The notes under the pieces: model-generated
What the model was told of the DNA's origin: nothing
The model's database searches: none
The model's input: only the letters and a program-made list of their open reading frames with translations
Source: CAYQAJ01 sp964415245
GTDB taxonomy: Bacteria > Planctomycetota > Planctomycetia > Pirellulales > Pirellulaceae
Assembly (NCBI GenBank): GCA_964415245.1
Contig: CAYQAJ010000276.1
Span: 1-6,787 of the forward strand
Direction of reading: 5' to 3'
DNA: 6,787 nucleotides
Part shown: piece after piece, positions 5,467 to 6,787 of the stretch
Layout: the number at the start of each line of letters is the position of its first letter
Numbering within the stretch: position 1 is the stretch's first letter
Position numbers and translations under genes: made by a program

Positions 5467-5494
5467 TTGACAAGATTTCGGCGGGCGATACGAT
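5467..5494 (+). promoter_or_regulatory. Candidate sigma70 promoter of the nuo operon
   Basis: A perfect -35 box TTGACA (5467-5472) is followed after 16 bp by TACGAT (5489-5494), which matches four of six -10 bases including the key A and final T. Transcription would start near 5501, giving a leader of about 105 nt before nuoA. Nothing else upstream of nuoA looks as good. The hairpin that follows immediately would then sit at the very start of the transcript. Confidence 0.45.
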
Positions 5495-5504
5495 TCTTAA
5501 AGAA

Positions 5505-5534
5505 GCTCGGCCGACTGCGGCCGGGCTTTCTCTT
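5505..5534 (+). terminator. Terminator-like hairpin in the nuoA leader, possible attenuator
   Basis: GCTCGGCCG (5505-5513) pairs with CGGCCGGGC (5518-5526) over nine positions, with one G-T pair and a four-base loop ACTG, and is followed by TTTCTCTT (5527-5534). Flanking AA and TT can extend the stem. The shape is that of an intrinsic terminator with an imperfect T-run. If the promoter at 5467-5494 is real, this could limit expression. If the nuo promoter is further downstream, it could instead insulate nuoA from upstream transcription. Confidence 0.4.
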
Positions 5535-5539
5535 GGCCC

Positions 5540-5565
5540 GACTTTGTGACAAGATTCACAAAGTC
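5540..5565. promoter_or_regulatory. Operator-like palindrome upstream of nuoA (Rex- or CRP-type)
   Basis: GACTTTGTGA (5540-5549) and TCACAAAGTC (5556-5565) are perfect complements with a 6-bp spacer, a 26-bp dyad. Its core TTGTGA-N6-TCACAA fits the 18-bp operator known for the NADH-sensing repressor Rex, and equally the TGTGA-N6-TCACA site of CRP-family regulators. It ends 39 bp before the nuoA start codon. Control of respiratory NADH dehydrogenase genes by Rex is established in other bacteria, which makes the position meaningful. Which regulator binds is inference; neither gene is in the window. It could also fold as an RNA hairpin, but no T-run follows. Confidence 0.55.
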
Positions 5566-5604
5566 AGCGGCAGTTCTTCGCAAGAAGCGTAGAGGAAAAG
5601 GGTT

Positions 5605-6015
5605 ATGGAAAGCATCGTTTTGCCCATTTTCCTCTTCATCATCGCGGCCACCGTCGTGGCCGTCGGCATGTTGCTGGTGCCGAGGCTGATCGCGCCCCGC
5701 CGAATCGAGGCGACCAAGCAAATGCCGTACGAAAGCGGCATGGACCCGATCCATGATGCGCGACGCCGTTTCGACGTGCGGTTTTACCTGGTCGCCGTGA
5801 TGTTTCTGCTATTCGACGTGGAGCTGTTGTTCCTGTATCCCTGGGCGGTGGCCAGCCGCAATCCGGCGGGAATCGACGCGGCGGTAGCCAGCGCGGCCGA
5901 AGCGGGTTTCTCGCTCTCGCGGTTGCTGGTGCTGGGCGAAGTGCTGGTGTTTATCGCGATGTTGGCCGCCGGCTTGGTGTATGCCGCGCGCAAAGGGGTT
6001 TTTCGCTGGCGATGA
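5605..6015 (+). CDS. nuoA: NADH-quinone oxidoreductase subunit A
   Basis: This 136-residue inner-membrane subunit of respiratory complex I is a three-helix protein that packs beside NuoH near the quinone entry site. Helices are at about residues 5-28, 60-84 and 105-127. Family motifs are clear: MPYESGMDP (40-48) in the first loop, RRRFDVRFYLVAVMFLLFDVE (53-73) with the conserved acidic residues Asp71 and Glu73, and PWAV (79-82). The length is normal. The ATG at 5605 is preceded by AGAGGA at 5591-5596. It is the first gene of the operon, next to a promoter and operator-like palindrome. The following nuoB begins only after a 231-bp gap filled by an inverted-repeat structure, which is unusual for this pair. 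The loop between helices 2 and 3 is Ala-rich. Confidence 0.95.
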   Translation: MESIVLPIFLFIIAATVVAVGMLLVPRLIAPRRIEATKQMPYESGMDPIHDARRRFDVRFYLVAVMFLLFDVELLFLYPWAVASRNPAGIDAAVASAAEAGFSLSRLLVLGEVLVFIAMLAAGLVYAARKGVFRWR

Positions 6016-6040
6016 TGTCGGCCGCGGTCGTGGAAGGCCG

Positions 6041-6226
6041 TTGAAAAGGGGGACTGTCCCTTGGCGACCAAGAGCTTATCCAAAAACCGTCTCAGAGAAG
6101 GGGACAGGCACATTTTGCTCCGCGGACTGCGCAAAGTGAGCCAGTCCCCGACGGTTTTTGGATAGGCTCCAAATAACTTTCGCCTGACAAGCCGCGTGAT
6201 CGAAGAGGGACTGTCCCCCTTTTCAA
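6041..6226. repeat. Nested inverted-repeat element between nuoA and nuoB
   Basis: Three concentric inverted repeats are visible. The outer arms are TTGAAAAGGGGGACTGTCCC (6041-6060) and its complement at 6207-6226, 19 of 20 matching. The middle arms are GAGCTTATCCAAAAACCGTC (6072-6091) and 6150-6169, again 19 of 20. The inner arms are 6100-6118 and 6131-6149, 16 of 19, enclosing the palindrome TCCGCGGA (6119-6126). GGGGACTGTCCCC and TGTGCCTGTCCCC are forms I recall from REP-like repeats found near RAYT transposases. The right end is only 9 bp before the nuoB ribosome binding site. A non-autonomous mobile element or RAYT substrate inserted in the operon is the likely explanation. As RNA it would fold into a long hairpin. 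Confidence 0.75.
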
Positions 6227-6246
6227 GGGGTTGCTAGGAGATTTCG

Positions 6247-6787
6247 ATGGCAGTCGAAGTGCCGGAAAACGTCGTAGTCAGCCGGCTCGACGCGCTGGCC
6301 AACTGGTGCCGCAAGAACAGTCTCTGGCCGATGCCGTTTGCCACCGCCTGCTGCGGCATCGAGCTGATGGCGACCGGCGCCAGCCGCCACGACATGGCCC
6401 GTTTCGGCGCCGAGGTGTTCCGCTTCAGCCCGCGGCAGTGCGACCTGATGATCGTCGCCGGCCGCGTGGTGATGAAACTGTTGCCCGTGCTGCAGCGCAT
6501 CTGGCAGCAGATGCCTGAGCCCAAGTGGTGCATTTCGATGGGAGCCTGCGCATCGACGGGCGGCGTGTTCGATACCTACGCCGTAGTGCAGGGGATCGAT
6601 CGCTTCCTGCCGGTCGACATGTACGTGCCGGGCTGCCCGCCGCGTCCCGAGCAGTTAATCCAGTCGATCATCGACCTGCAGGACATCATCCAACAGCGGG
6701 GAACGATCCAAGGGAGCATTGTCGCCCGGCCGGGCCAATTGCCGGCTCCGCGCGCGCTGATGGAATTGCCGGTGCTGAATCAGCCGC
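6247..6787 (+). CDS. nuoB: NADH-quinone oxidoreductase subunit B, C-terminus beyond the right edge
   Basis: This is the peripheral complex I subunit that carries iron-sulfur cluster N2, the last electron carrier before quinone. The visible 180 residues include all four N2 cysteines: the tandem Cys35-Cys36 in FATACCGIELMAT (31-43), Cys101 in SMGACASTGG (97-106) and Cys130 in YVPGCPPRPEQL (126-137). Other family stretches are MARFGAEVFRFSPRQCDLMI (50-69) and DTYAVVQGIDRFLPVD (109-124). The ATG at 6247 has AGGAG at 6236-6240, an ideal spacing. Family members are commonly about 160-220 residues, so little is likely missing, but the stop is outside the window. The tail after residue 150 is variable in the family. 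It probably continues into nuoC and later operon genes, which cannot be seen. The repeat element just upstream separates it from nuoA. Confidence 0.96.
   Translation, partial: MAVEVPENVVVSRLDALANWCRKNSLWPMPFATACCGIELMATGASRHDMARFGAEVFRFSPRQCDLMIVAGRVVMKLLPVLQRIWQQMPEPKWCISMGACASTGGVFDTYAVVQGIDRFLPVDMYVPGCPPRPEQLIQSIIDLQDIIQQRGTIQGSIVARPGQLPAPRALMELPVLNQP

Larger units (their letters stand above)
5253..5604. other. Divergent region upstream of nuoA: repeats on the left, control signals on the right
   Basis: The left half (5253-5452) carries no gene and is mostly repeat filler: a 10-bp tandem repeat and a C-rich segment. The right half (5467-5604) holds, in order, a promoter match, a terminator-like hairpin, a perfect operator-like palindrome and the nuoA ribosome binding site, all listed separately. 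The start region of the M20 gene borders it on the left. Confidence 0.65.

Noticed and set aside
5540..5565. Reading the nuoA upstream palindrome as an intrinsic terminator
   Set aside because: The stem is AT-rich at its base, no T-run follows, and the sequence fits known operator shapes far better.

Overview
The window is GC-rich bacterial DNA, most likely from a planctomycete of the Pirellulales type. That placement is inference. It rests on a short tyrosine-rich secreted protein of a kind I associate with that phylum, a site-2 protease fused to CBS domains, and several gap-filling repeat families that I recall as common between planctomycete genes. No rRNA, tRNA or CRISPR array is visible.

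Layout, left to right. A two-helix membrane protein on the minus strand runs off the left edge (1-343). A gene-poor stretch follows (344-2035). It holds tandem hairpins (380-435), a cluster of inverted repeats (516-668), the N-terminal half of an integron-type tyrosine recombinase that has lost its catalytic domain (740-1132, minus), and a promoter-like plus terminator-like pair bracketing about 200 nt with no credible protein (1454-1689), which is a candidate small RNA. Next come an M50 site-2 protease with two CBS domains (2036-3151, minus), a short tyrosine-rich exported protein (3590-3925, plus) and an ArgE/DapE-type M20 metallopeptidase (4062-5252, minus). The window ends in the start of a complex I operon, nuoA (5605-6015) and nuoB (6247 to the right edge), both plus strand.

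The genes do not form one pathway. The protease and the tyrosine-rich gene are divergent, the tyrosine-rich gene and the peptidase are convergent, and the peptidase and nuoA are divergent, so each probably has its own promoter. Only nuoA and nuoB clearly work together, as the membrane subunit and the N2 cluster subunit of NADH:quinone oxidoreductase.

The most interesting parts are non-coding. The nuoA leader has a near-consensus promoter, a terminator-like hairpin and a perfect palindrome of the Rex or CRP type (TTGTGA-N6-TCACAA). A nested set of inverted repeats fills the 231-bp gap between nuoA and nuoB, where these genes normally lie close together. The promoter-terminator pair beside the integrase remnant could make a small RNA. 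I see no complete new multi-gene system here.
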